Below are positions 27,663 through 35,842 of a stretch of 64,000 bases of DNA, one piece after another. The translations under genes were made by a program, and so were the position numbers. Every line of letters starts with the position of its first letter. Within the stretch, counting starts at the first letter, position 1. The notes beneath the pieces were generated by a model. That model was not told where the DNA came from. It did not search any database and saw nothing but the letters and a program-made list of their open reading frames with translations. The DNA comes from Leptotrichia sp. oral taxon 221 (GTDB taxonomy: Bacteria; Fusobacteriota; Fusobacteriia; Fusobacteriales; Leptotrichiaceae): assembly GCF_018128245.1 (NCBI RefSeq), contig NZ_CP072378.1, positions 124,001 to 188,000 on the forward strand, in the 5' to 3' direction.

Positions 27663-28355
27663 ATGAACATTAGTGATCAAGAATTGAAAGTATTGATAAA
27701 TAAGGTGTTACAGGAAATAGAAGATAAGAAGAATGGAAAATGTTCTTCGAAAGAATGTAAGATAGAAAGTAAAAATGTGGAAGATCCAGCAGTTCACGAA
27801 GCAGAATTGAATCGATTGGTTTTGACAGATATTGGTGAAGCGAAAAAAGGATCATCTTCAGATGAAGTTGTAATCGGAGTTGCACCAGCTTTTGGGATTT
27901 ATCAAAAGGAATCGATAACGAAAGTGCCACATTACAAGATTATTAGGGAATTGGTGGCAGGAATTGAAGAAGAAGGCTTAAAAGCTAGATTTGTTCGGAT
28001 TTTGAGAACATCAGATGTTTCGATTTTGGCGAATGATGCGGCTAAATTAAGTGGTTCAAAAATTGGAATTGGGATTCAATCGAAAGGGACAACCGTTATT
28101 CATCAGGCTGATTTACCGCCTTTGAGTAATTTGGAATTGTTTCCTCAATGTCCGTTGCTTGATTTGGAAACTTATAGAGCGATTGGTAAGAATGCAGCAA
28201 AATATGCGAAAGGTGAAGTACCTAATCCGGTTCCAGTGAAAAATGATCAAATGGTAAGACCGAGATTTCAGGCGTTGGCAGCAATTTTGCATATAAAAGA
28301 AACAGAGCATGTAATTCATCAGGCAAAACCACGAGAATTAGAAGCGAAATATTAG
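27663..28355 (+). CDS. pduD: Propanediol dehydratase, medium subunit
   Basis: A 230-residue beta subunit. The first 20 residues ([20 protein letters not shown]) form a short amphipathic helix of the type that targets cargo into microcompartments, followed by a linker and the cobalamin-binding-side domain with [10 protein letters not shown] and [20 protein letters not shown]. Ribosome site AGGAGGG. The small subunit follows directly. Confidence 0.96.
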   Translation: MNISDQELKVLINKVLQEIEDKKNGKCSSKECKIESKNVEDPAVHEAELNRLVLTDIGEAKKGSSSDEVVIGVAPAFGIYQKESITKVPHYKIIRELVAGIEEEGLKARFVRILRTSDVSILANDAAKLSGSKIGIGIQSKGTTVIHQADLPPLSNLELFPQCPLLDLETYRAIGKNAAKYAKGEVPNPVPVKNDQMVRPRFQALAAILHIKETEHVIHQAKPRELEAKY

Positions 28356-28370
28356 ATGGAGGTCAGAATT

Positions 28371-28865
28371 ATGAACCAACAAACATTAGAACAATTAGTT
28401 AAAGAAGTATTGGAAAGTATAGAAAATCAAAAGAAATCTTCTAAAAATGGGACAAAAGTGGATGCTTCTCAATATCCCTTGGGTAAAAATAGGAAAGATT
28501 TGTTGAGAACGCCGACTAATAAGACTTTGGACGACATTACACTTGAAAGTGTTATGGATGGAACAATTACGATAGATGATGTGAAGATAACTCCAGAAGT
28601 TCTAGAATTGCAGGCACAGGTGGCTGAATCAGCGGGAAGACCAACTTTGGCAAGAAATTTTAGAAGAGCAGCAGAATTAACAAAAATACCAGATGCGAGA
28701 ATTTTGGAAATATATGATGCATTGAGACCGTTTAGATCAACAAAATCTGAATTGTTGGATATCGCTAGTGAAATTGAGAGTAAATATGATGCAAAAGTAA
28801 ATGCGGCTTTTATTCGAGAGGCAGCTGAAGTTTATGAAAAGAGAAAGAAATTGAGAGTAGATTAG
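28371..28865 (+). CDS. pduE: Propanediol dehydratase, small subunit
   Basis: A 164-residue gamma subunit. The N-terminal EQLVKEVLESIENQ looks like another encapsulation helix. The core has YPLGKNRKDLLRTPTNK and a C-terminal helical region with LRPFRSTKSELLDIA. The start at 28371 is preferred to ATG at 28356 because GGAGGT lies between them, 8 nt before the later ATG. Completes the dehydratase. Confidence 0.95.
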   Translation: MNQQTLEQLVKEVLESIENQKKSSKNGTKVDASQYPLGKNRKDLLRTPTNKTLDDITLESVMDGTITIDDVKITPEVLELQAQVAESAGRPTLARNFRRAAELTKIPDARILEIYDALRPFRSTKSELLDIASEIESKYDAKVNAAFIREAAEVYEKRKKLRVD

Positions 28866-28889
28866 TATTTATTAATAAGAGGAGCAGTT

Positions 28890-30722
28890 ATGAGATATGT
28901 TGTAGGAATAGATATTGGGAATTCAACAACAGAAGGGGCATTGGCTAGTATAGGTGATGATGAAAAAGTAATATTTTTAGCGAGTGCCATTGTGAGTACA
29001 ACTGGAATAAAAGGGACTTCGCAAAATAAATACGGTATACACGGTGTTATCAATCAATTGTTGAAAAAGGCAAATTTAACAGCAAAAGATATTGATTTAA
29101 TTAGGATAAATGAGGCGGCACCTGTAATTGGCGATGTAGCAATGGAAACAATAACAGAAACAATAATAACTGAGTCTACAATGATTGGACATAATCCAAA
29201 AACGCCGAGTGGAATTGGATTGTGTTCTGGAAAAACTGTGGATTTTAAGGATATTTTAAGTCCAAATTTTGAGGATAACGGGGATGTAATTGTTATTGTT
29301 TCAAAGGAATATGATTTTGAAGATGTTGCAAATACGTTTAATGAGGCAAATAGAAAAGGTGTTAAGATAAAAGGTGCAATTTTACAGAAGGATGATGCAG
29401 TTTTGGTGCAAAATCGATTGAATTTTAGGATTCCAATAATTGATGAAGTTGAAATGATTGAAAAAATTCCTTTGGGTGTGGAATGTGGCGTGGAAGTCGC
29501 TGAGCAAGGGAAGGTTATCGAGGAATTATCGAATCCTTATGGAATTGCGAGTATATTTAATCTAACGCCTGAGGAAACAAAAAAGGTAGTTCCAATTTCA
29601 CGAGCTTTAATGGGAAATCGATCAGCAGTAGTAATTAAGACGCCAGAAGGAGATGTGAAGGAAAGAACGATTCCAGCTGGAAAAATAATTATTAACGGAG
29701 ATGGAAAAGAAATTTTTGTGAATATTGAAGATGGTGCTGAGAAAATTATGCAGACAATTTCTAAAATTAAGAAGATTGAGGATATTAGAGGTGAAGCTGG
29801 AACAAATGTAGGTGGAATGCTTGAAAAGGTTCGACAAACAATGGCAAATCTTACGAAAAAGAAAATTTCAGATATTTGTATTCAAGATTTGTTGGCGGTT
29901 GATACTTTTAGTCCAGTGAAAGTGAAAGGTGGCTTGGCGAATGAGTTTTCGATGGAAAATGCAGTTGGAATTGCATCGATGGTTAAGTCGGATAGATTGC
30001 AGATGACAATTATTGCTGAGGAATTGGAACGAGAATTGGGGATAAAAGTTGAGATTGGTGGAGTTGAGGCTGATATGGCGATTCTAGGGTCATTGACAAC
30101 ACCAGGGACTACGCTTCCTTTAGCGATTGTAGATATGGGAGCAGGGTCTACAGATGCTTCGATTATGGATAAAAGTGGAAATATTCGTTCAGTGCATTTG
30201 GCTGGAGCTGGAAATATGGTTACGATGTTGATAAATGAAGAATTGGGACTTGAGGACACGAGTTTGGCAGAGGAAATAAAAAAATATCCATTGGCGAAAG
30301 TGGAAAGTCTGTTTCATATACGGCATGAAGACGGGACTGTTCAATTTTTTGAAGAACCGTTACCACCTGAGATTTTTTCGAGGGTTATTGTCTTGAAGCC
30401 AGAAGGAATGTACGCTATTCCAATTGAGAAATCTTTGGAAAAAATCAGAGCAACCAGAAGAAGTGCAAAAAAAAGAATTTTTGTGGAAAATACAATTAGA
30501 GCATTAAATTCAGTGAGTTTGACAGGGAATATTCGAGATATTCAGTTTGTGATTTTGGTTGGAGGATCCGCTTTAGATTTCGAAGTGCCAGAATTTGTTA
30601 CAGATAAATTGTCACAATATTCAATTGTCGCTGGAAGAGGAAATATTAGAAGCACGGAAGGGCCTAGAAATGCTGTGGCTACTGGATTGGTTCTCGATTT
30701 AGTGAGAAATAGTGGTGATTAA
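28890..30722 (+). CDS. pduG: Diol dehydratase reactivase, large subunit
   Basis: A 610-residue actin/Hsp70-like ATPase that swaps damaged cobalamin out of the dehydratase. ATP-binding motifs are VVGIDIGNSTTEGALA at the N-terminus, VDMGAGSTDASI near residue 414, and VILVGGSALDFEVPEF near the C-terminus. Length is normal. Ribosome site GAGGAG. The small subunit overlaps its end by 11 nt. Confidence 0.96.
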   Translation: MRYVVGIDIGNSTTEGALASIGDDEKVIFLASAIVSTTGIKGTSQNKYGIHGVINQLLKKANLTAKDIDLIRINEAAPVIGDVAMETITETIITESTMIGHNPKTPSGIGLCSGKTVDFKDILSPNFEDNGDVIVIVSKEYDFEDVANTFNEANRKGVKIKGAILQKDDAVLVQNRLNFRIPIIDEVEMIEKIPLGVECGVEVAEQGKVIEELSNPYGIASIFNLTPEETKKVVPISRALMGNRSAVVIKTPEGDVKERTIPAGKIIINGDGKEIFVNIEDGAEKIMQTISKIKKIEDIRGEAGTNVGGMLEKVRQTMANLTKKKISDICIQDLLAVDTFSPVKVKGGLANEFSMENAVGIASMVKSDRLQMTIIAEELERELGIKVEIGGVEADMAILGSLTTPGTTLPLAIVDMGAGSTDASIMDKSGNIRSVHLAGAGNMVTMLINEELGLEDTSLAEEIKKYPLAKVESLFHIRHEDGTVQFFEEPLPPEIFSRVIVLKPEGMYAIPIEKSLEKIRATRRSAKKRIFVENTIRALNSVSLTGNIRDIQFVILVGGSALDFEVPEFVTDKLSQYSIVAGRGNIRSTEGPRNAVATGLVLDLVRNSGD

Positions 30723-31092
30723 ATTGGCTAGAGAATTTCCAAATATAAAAATAGTAACGGTGCAAAAAAATATAGGGATAGCGAAAGAAATATCATATGG
30801 GATTGAAGAGGAGCAAATACCGTATGTGCTGGAAACTGTGTATGATTTAGATGAAAAAAATGTTGTGGAAAAGGCCTATGAGGAAGCTACCAAATCTAAA
30901 TTGTCCATAGGAATTGCTATTTGTGAGAGTAAAGCAATTTTTCATTTTTCAAGATTGAAGGTAGAGGAACCATTGTTTGTTATAAATAATGTTGAAGATA
31001 CGGAGAAAGAAGAATTGAGAGTTTACGGTAGTAATATCGCTAGAATTGTGAAGGGAATTCCCCTAAAGAGAACATTACTTAATTCATTGTAA
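30712..31092 (+). CDS. pduH: Diol dehydratase reactivase, small subunit
   Basis: A 126-residue protein resembling dehydratase beta-subunit folds, with EEEQIPYVLE and a C-terminal NIARIVKGIPLK. It partners PduG. The start is a GTG at 30712 or 30715 within the end of pduG, so translation is probably coupled; no separate ribosome site is clear. Confidence 0.88.
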   Translation: MVIKLAREFPNIKIVTVQKNIGIAKEISYGIEEEQIPYVLETVYDLDEKNVVEKAYEEATKSKLSIGIAICESKAIFHFSRLKVEEPLFVINNVEDTEKEELRVYGSNIARIVKGIPLKRTLLNSL

Positions 31093-31118
31093 GTATAGTA
31101 ATTAAAGAGGAATGAAAA

Positions 31119-31622
31119 ATGGATAACTTTGAAAAAGAAAAAATATATGACTTAATCAAAAAAGAATTAAAAAAATATATAGAAAATGAAGAAAAAATAG
31201 CTAGTAAAAAGAATTATGAAGATGTGAATCTTGAATTAGCAGAAAAATTTGTGAAAGAAGCATTAAAGTATGCAAAAGAAAAATCGTTGAATTTAAGCGT
31301 ATCGGTTGTCGATAAAGGTGGAAATTTAGTACTTTTTAAGAGAACGGATGGAGCGATTATTGCAAGTATAGATGTTTCAATGAAAAAGGCATACACGGCA
31401 TTACTTTTAAATAGTCCGACCTCTAAAGTAGATTTAGTTGAATTTCCAGGATTGGATAGGATTTTTAAAGAAAAACTTGTCACTTTTGGTGGAGGTTATC
31501 CAATAGTGTATGAAGGTAGATTAATAGGAGCGTTGGGAGTTAGTGGAGGGAGTTCGGTAGACGACGATGAAATAGCAAGAAAGACCGTAGAGAGTATCGT
31601 TGAAGGACTTAGTTGTTACTAA
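31119..31622 (+). CDS. GlcG/HbpS-family protein (PduO C-terminal-domain-like)
   Basis: A 167-residue protein. An N-terminal amphipathic helix (EKIYDLIKKELKKYI) resembles cargo-targeting tails. The rest is a GlcG/HbpS (DUF336) domain with LSVSVVDKGGNLVLFKRTDGA, ASIDVSMKKAYTA and the C-terminal GALGVSGGSSVDDDEIA. In Salmonella PduO this domain is fused to the cobalamin adenosyltransferase and binds heme; here it stands alone, the adenosyltransferase role being taken by EutT further downstream. Probably a microcompartment-associated cofactor-binding protein. Confidence 0.82.
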   Translation: MDNFEKEKIYDLIKKELKKYIENEEKIASKKNYEDVNLELAEKFVKEALKYAKEKSLNLSVSVVDKGGNLVLFKRTDGAIIASIDVSMKKAYTALLLNSPTSKVDLVEFPGLDRIFKEKLVTFGGGYPIVYEGRLIGALGVSGGSSVDDDEIARKTVESIVEGLSCY

Positions 31623-31711
31623 AAAATTACTCTTAACGGTAAAACTATAGATAATACAATAAAAAACGGCATTAGAAATTTTAAAAAGAAAATTTTGAAG
31701 CACAAGCCGAG

Positions 31712-31738
31712 TTTGAGATTGGAAAATGGAATCTCAAA
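31712..31738 (+). other. Hairpin directly upstream of pduP
   Basis: Perfect 9-bp stem TTTGAGATT (31712-31720) / AATCTCAAA (31730-31738), loop GGAAAATGG, ending just before the pduP ribosome site. No U-tract follows, so it is not a terminator; it could stabilise a processed mRNA end. Confidence 0.4.
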
Positions 31739-31756
31739 ATGAAGAAAGGTTTGGTT

Positions 31757-33154
31757 ATGGATAGAAAAAATATTGAAAATATAGTAAAAAAGGTTTTAGA
31801 AAAATTAGAAACAGAACAAAAAACAGCCAAAACAGAAGGATTAGGATTAGGAGTTTGCAGTAATATGGAAATTGCTATCGAAAAGGCTTCAAGTGCTCAA
31901 AAACATTATGAAAAATATAGTTTGAATCAAAGAGAAAAATTGATTAATCATTTGAGAAGAGAGTTGACAAATTTTGTGGAAGAGATTTCGGAAATGACGG
32001 TTAATGAGACTGGAATGGGGAAAGTGAAGGATAAAATTAAAACAAATTTGTTGGCGATTGAGAAAACTCCAGGGGTTGAAGATTTGTCGACACAGGCTTT
32101 TACTGGTGATAATGGATTGACACTCATTGAATTGTCAGCATTTGGAGTGGTTGGAAGTGTTACTCCAGTTACGAATCCGACTGAAACTATAATAAATAAT
32201 ACGATCAGTGCTTTGGCTGCTGGAAATTCGATTGTTTTTTCGCCACATCCGAATGCTTTGAAAGTGTCAAAATACTTGGTACGAGTGATTAATGAGATTA
32301 TTGAGAATTTGAAGGATTATCCTAAAAATTTGGTGACAATTTCGAAGGCTTCTGAAAAAAATGATGTTGAAGAGTTGTTTAACCATGTAGATGTGGATTT
32401 GTTGGTTGTGACAGGTGGAACAGAGATTGTAAATAAGGCTTTGAGAAGTGGGAAAAAGGTCGTTGGAGCAGGAGCTGGTAATCCGCCAGTTATAGTTGAT
32501 GAATCAGCGAATATTGTAAAAGCAGCAAAGGATATTGTTAGTGGAGCTTCATTTGATAACAATTTGTTATGCGTGTCAGAAAAATCGGTGTTAGTGATTG
32601 ATGACGTGACTGATTATTTGACATTTTGTATGCAAAAGGAAGGCGCAATTCAGATTGAGAATACTAGTGACATTGAAAAATTGCAAAACTGTATTTTGAA
32701 GGATGGAAAGCCAAATGAGAATTATGTTGGAAAAAGTCCAGCTGTGATTTTGAAAAATGCGGGAATACAATTTGAGGGAAATCCAAAATTGATAATTGTG
32801 GAAACTGATATTTTGCATCCGTTTGTGCAGGAGGAATTGTTGATGCCAGTAGTTCCTGTTGTGCGCCAAAAGGATTTTGATACAGCGTTAAAAAATGCGA
32901 TTCAAGTGGAAGGAAAGCGAAATAATACAGCGATTATCCATTCTCAAAATGTTTCAAGATTAAGTGAAGCAGCCAAAAAAATAAAAACGACGATTTTTGT
33001 GAAAAACGCTCCGTCATATGTTGGATTAGGATTTGAAGGAGAAGGATACGTTGGATTTACGATTGCTGGAAGAACAGGAGAAGGAATTGTGAGTGCGAAG
33101 GATTTTGCAAGACGTAGAAGATGTGTTTTGAGTGGAAGTTTTTCGATAAGATAA
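31757..33154 (+). CDS. pduP: CoA-acylating propionaldehyde dehydrogenase
   Basis: A 465-residue aldehyde dehydrogenase that turns propionaldehyde plus CoA and NAD into propionyl-CoA. An N-terminal encapsulation helix (RKNIENIVKKVLEKLE) precedes the enzyme core. The catalytic Cys is in SFDNNLLCVSEKS, and the substrate region NPTETIINNTISALAAGNS is typical of PduP/EutE. The start at 31757 is chosen for the AAAGG at 8 nt; an earlier ATG at 31739 has none. The locus has a second acylating dehydrogenase, EutE. Confidence 0.93.
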   Translation: MDRKNIENIVKKVLEKLETEQKTAKTEGLGLGVCSNMEIAIEKASSAQKHYEKYSLNQREKLINHLRRELTNFVEEISEMTVNETGMGKVKDKIKTNLLAIEKTPGVEDLSTQAFTGDNGLTLIELSAFGVVGSVTPVTNPTETIINNTISALAAGNSIVFSPHPNALKVSKYLVRVINEIIENLKDYPKNLVTISKASEKNDVEELFNHVDVDLLVVTGGTEIVNKALRSGKKVVGAGAGNPPVIVDESANIVKAAKDIVSGASFDNNLLCVSEKSVLVIDDVTDYLTFCMQKEGAIQIENTSDIEKLQNCILKDGKPNENYVGKSPAVILKNAGIQFEGNPKLIIVETDILHPFVQEELLMPVVPVVRQKDFDTALKNAIQVEGKRNNTAIIHSQNVSRLSEAAKKIKTTIFVKNAPSYVGLGFEGEGYVGFTIAGRTGEGIVSAKDFARRRRCVLSGSFSIR

Positions 33155-33290
33155 GAACTTTTGTTATGAAAATTTGTTAACAAAAAAATTTAGGGGAATA
33201 AAAATTCGTTGTAGAATTGTAGAAGTTAAAAACATTAGTTAAAATGGTGTAAAAAAAACAAATTAATAAATATTTTTTTTAATTAAGCAC

Positions 33291-33318
33291 TTGATATAAT
33301 TAAATATCGAGGTAAAAT
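33291..33318 (+). promoter_or_regulatory. Internal promoter before the shell genes
   Basis: -35 TTGATA (33291-33296), 16-nt spacer, -10 TAAAAT (33313-33318). The spacer ends ATCGAGG exactly as in the promoter at 24916, and the hexamer spacing is identical. It would allow separate, strong expression of shell proteins. Confidence 0.6.
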
Positions 33319-33353
33319 ATAACTGTGACAAAAATATAATCATAACAAAAAAA

Positions 33354-33414
33354 GTAGAGAGATTTATTATAATCTATGAAATTGTAACAGTTGTATTATA
33401 TAAATAGGTTTTTT
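33354..33414 (+). promoter_or_regulatory. Possible second attenuator leader
   Basis: AATCTAT (33371-33377) can pair with ATAGGTT (33404-33410), with a T-run continuing to 33414: a terminator-like element. Upstream, GTAG AGAGAT TTAT (33354-33367) could form a hairpin with an A1/G4 hexaloop as recognised by ANTAR proteins. Stems are weak and loops long, so this is tentative; it parallels the leader at 25018. Confidence 0.35.
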
Positions 33415-33458
33415 AAATTTAAAAATATAAATAAAATAAATTTTAGGAGGAAAAGACT

Positions 33459-33749
33459 ATGGCAACTTTAAATGCGTTAGGAATGATTGAAACTAGAGGA
33501 TTAGTAGGAGCGATTGAAGCAGCAGATGCGATGGTAAAAGCAGCAAATGTAACTTTAGTTGGAAAAGAACACATTGGTGGAGGATTAGTAACTGTAATGG
33601 TTAGAGGAGACGTTGGAGCTGTAAAATCAGCAACAGATGCAGGAGCAGCAGCAGCAGAAAGAGTAGGAGAATTAATTTCTGTACACGTAATTCCAAGACC
33701 ACATGATGAAATCGAAGGAATTTTACCAAAAGTTCCAACAGCTGAATAA
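33459..33749 (+). CDS. eutM: Hexameric microcompartment shell protein PduA/EutM, copy 1
   Basis: A 96-residue single BMC-domain protein that tiles the shell facets. [20 protein letters not shown] and [10 protein letters not shown] are family hallmarks. Ribosome site AGGAGGAA. It is nearly identical to the product at 35469 (one Arg/Lys change). Whether to call it PduA or EutM cannot be settled from sequence in a mixed locus. Confidence 0.95.
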   Translation: MATLNALGMIETRGLVGAIEAADAMVKAANVTLVGKEHIGGGLVTVMVRGDVGAVKSATDAGAAAAERVGELISVHVIPRPHDEIEGILPKVPTAE

Positions 33750-33776
33750 AAAATTTAAGAAAAGGGATTTGTTAAT

Positions 33777-34124
33777 ATGGAAGAAGCAAAACAAAGGATG
33801 ATACAAGAGTATGTTCCTGGACGACAAGTGACGCTAGCTCATGTAATTGCAAATCCACAAGATGAATTGGCAAGAAAAGTAGGTCTTACGAATGAAAAAG
33901 TGGACGCTATTGGGATATTGACAATAACTCCTGGAGAAGCAGCTATAATTGCAGGTGATTTAGCTACTAAAAGTGCAGCGATTGAAATAGGATTTGTTGA
34001 TAGATTTAGTGGTTCTGTAATTTTAAATGGCGATGTATCAAGCGTTGAAGCAGCAATAAGTGATATTGTGGACTATTTCAAAAATGTTTTGAGATTTAGT
34101 GTAACAGAAATAACGAGGTCTTAA
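33777..34124 (+). CDS. eutS: Shell protein EutS/PduU
   Basis: A 115-residue BMC protein of the circularly permuted EutS/PduU type: [19 protein letters not shown] at the N-terminus and [18 protein letters not shown] in the centre. Forms hexamers with a beta-barrel cap. Lies between eutM and eutP, a classic eut order (eutSP). Confidence 0.94.
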   Translation: MEEAKQRMIQEYVPGRQVTLAHVIANPQDELARKVGLTNEKVDAIGILTITPGEAAIIAGDLATKSAAIEIGFVDRFSGSVILNGDVSSVEAAISDIVDYFKNVLRFSVTEITRS

Positions 34125-34125
34125 A

Positions 34126-34551
34126 ATGAAGAAAATACTGTTAGTTGGAAGATCAGGTTGTGGAAAAACGACTTTGCTTCAAAGAATGAATGGATTAAAG
34201 CTGGAATACAGAAAAACACAAACAATAACTTATGAAAACAACGCTTTTGATACACCAGGAGAATATTTGGAAAATAGAAATCGATACAGTGCTTTAATTG
34301 TGAGTTCGTATGATTGTGATGTTATTGGAATGGTTCAAGCAAATGATGATGAGAGAAATCAATTTCCACCAGGTTTCTCTTCAGCATTTAATAAGCCAGT
34401 TATCGGAATAGTCACAAAAGTAGATCTTAGTGGAGATGTCGAGAGAACAAAAAGAATGTTAGAGCAAGCAGGAGCAACAAAAATATTTGTAGTAAGTTCA
34501 TATGACAACACAGGAGTGGATGAACTTGCAGAATATTTGAAATCAAATTGA
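34126..34551 (+). CDS. eutP: EutP/PduV small GTPase-like protein
   Basis: A 141-residue P-loop protein. Walker A GRSGCGKTTL at residues 8-17, DTPGEYLEN near 43, and TKVDLS near 103 match the Ras-like EutP/PduV group. Homologues associate with microcompartments, and some have acetate kinase-like activity reported. Starts 2 nt after eutS, with AACGAGG overlapping its end. Confidence 0.93.
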   Translation: MKKILLVGRSGCGKTTLLQRMNGLKLEYRKTQTITYENNAFDTPGEYLENRNRYSALIVSSYDCDVIGMVQANDDERNQFPPGFSSAFNKPVIGIVTKVDLSGDVERTKRMLEQAGATKIFVVSSYDNTGVDELAEYLKSN

Positions 34552-34629
34552 TAAAAAGATTTTGAAAAAGCTCTAGATTTTTAAGAAATTAGTTATGATT
34601 TTACTCGAGTGAGAAGGTGATAAGAAAAA

Positions 34630-35436
34630 ATGGACTCATATGGTTATATAGAAACATACGGTTATGTAGCAGCTATAACAGCAGCTGATGAAGGTTTAAA
34701 AGCAGCAAATGTAACATTGAAAAATCGTTATTTTGTAAAAGGTGGAATAGTTACAATCGAATTTTCAGGAGATGTAGCAGCTGTAATTGCCGCAGTAGAT
34801 GCTGGAGTTGAAGTAGCAAAAAGAATGGGAGCGTTCCTAACGAGTAATGTAATAGCGAGAGTTGACAATGAAACGAAAAAAATTCTTGTAAATATCGAAT
34901 CTCCAAAAGGAAATAACCCAAAGGATAAAAATCCATCTGAAATTGAGGAAAAATCAGAAGTAGAAGAAAAAACTGAAGAAAATTTAAATGAAGAAAATGT
35001 TGAAGATAATTCAATTTTAAAAAATGAATTGGAAGAAATTTCAGAAATTGAAAATGTTGAAAAAGATTTAAATTCAAATGATGATTTTGAAAAAAATTTA
35101 GAAATTGAGAATACTGAAGAAAACTCAAATACAGAGGAAATACAAGAAGAATCTAAATTAATAGAAGAAAGTGAAACAGAACAAAAGTTAATTGAAAATG
35201 TTGACCAAAAACTTTTGAGTGAAAATAAAGTTGAGAAAATCGAATATTCAGAACATGACGAAAAAAATTTGGATTCTAAAAATAAAATAGAAGATTTAAA
35301 AAAAAAATACCAGAAAATGAAAGTATCTGAACTTAAAGAAAAAGTAGAAAAACTAAAATTAGATTATAGTCCTTCTCAAATTAAGGGAATGACAAAGAAA
35401 AAATTGATAAATGTATTAATAGAACATTATAGTTAA
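34630..35436 (+). CDS. PduK/EutK-like shell protein with acidic linker and SAP/Rho-N-like tail
   Basis: A 268-residue protein in three parts: a BMC shell domain (about 1-88, YGYIETYGYVAAITAADEGL), a very acidic, Asn/Glu-rich low-complexity linker (about 90-215), and a C-terminal helical domain (about 220-268) with KVSELKEKVEKLKLD and GMTKKKLINVLIEHY, which resembles SAP or Rho-N nucleic-acid-binding motifs. EutK and PduK also pair a BMC domain with a different C-terminal module. The tail's role is unknown; RNA/DNA binding or cargo attachment are options. Ribosome site GAGAAGGTG. Confidence 0.82.
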   Translation: MDSYGYIETYGYVAAITAADEGLKAANVTLKNRYFVKGGIVTIEFSGDVAAVIAAVDAGVEVAKRMGAFLTSNVIARVDNETKKILVNIESPKGNNPKDKNPSEIEEKSEVEEKTEENLNEENVEDNSILKNELEEISEIENVEKDLNSNDDFEKNLEIENTEENSNTEEIQEESKLIEESETEQKLIENVDQKLLSENKVEKIEYSEHDEKNLDSKNKIEDLKKKYQKMKVSELKEKVEKLKLDYSPSQIKGMTKKKLINVLIEHYS

Positions 35437-35468
35437 ATTTATAAGGAAAAATTACGGAGGTAAGGATT

Positions 35469-35759
35469 ATGGCAACTTTAAATGCATTAGGAATGATAGA
35501 AACTAAAGGATTAGTAGGAGCGATTGAAGCAGCAGACGCAATGGTAAAAGCAGCAAATGTAACTTTAGTTGGAAAAGAACACATTGGTGGAGGATTAGTA
35601 ACTGTAATGGTTAGAGGAGACGTTGGTGCAGTTAAATCAGCAACAGATGCAGGAGCAGCAGCAGCAGAAAGAGTAGGAGAATTAATTTCTGTACATGTAA
35701 TTCCAAGACCACATGATGAAATCGAAGGAATTTTACCAAAAGTTCCAACAGCTGAATAA
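35469..35759 (+). CDS. eutM: Hexameric microcompartment shell protein PduA/EutM, copy 2
   Basis: A 96-residue BMC shell protein differing from the copy at 33459 only at residue 13 (Lys for Arg). The genes differ at about nine bases, eight silent. Ribosome site CGGAGGT. Tandem near-identity points to recent duplication or gene conversion, and may serve to raise the dose of the main facet protein. Confidence 0.95.
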   Translation: MATLNALGMIETKGLVGAIEAADAMVKAANVTLVGKEHIGGGLVTVMVRGDVGAVKSATDAGAAAAERVGELISVHVIPRPHDEIEGILPKVPTAE

Positions 35760-35842
35760 AAGTTAGATAGAAAAAATTAAAAATTAACAAAATAAATTAA
35801 CGGTAGGAATGAATTTAAATTGTTTTAGAGAGGAAATGAAAA

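Noticed and set aside
34751-35128. 125-codon Leu/Phe/His-rich open frame opposite the PduK-like gene
   Set aside because: Created by the complementary strand of the Glu/Asn low-complexity linker.
33459-35759. Near-identical eutM genes as an assembly artefact
   Set aside because: The copies differ at several silent sites and have different flanks and ribosome sites, so they are real separate genes.
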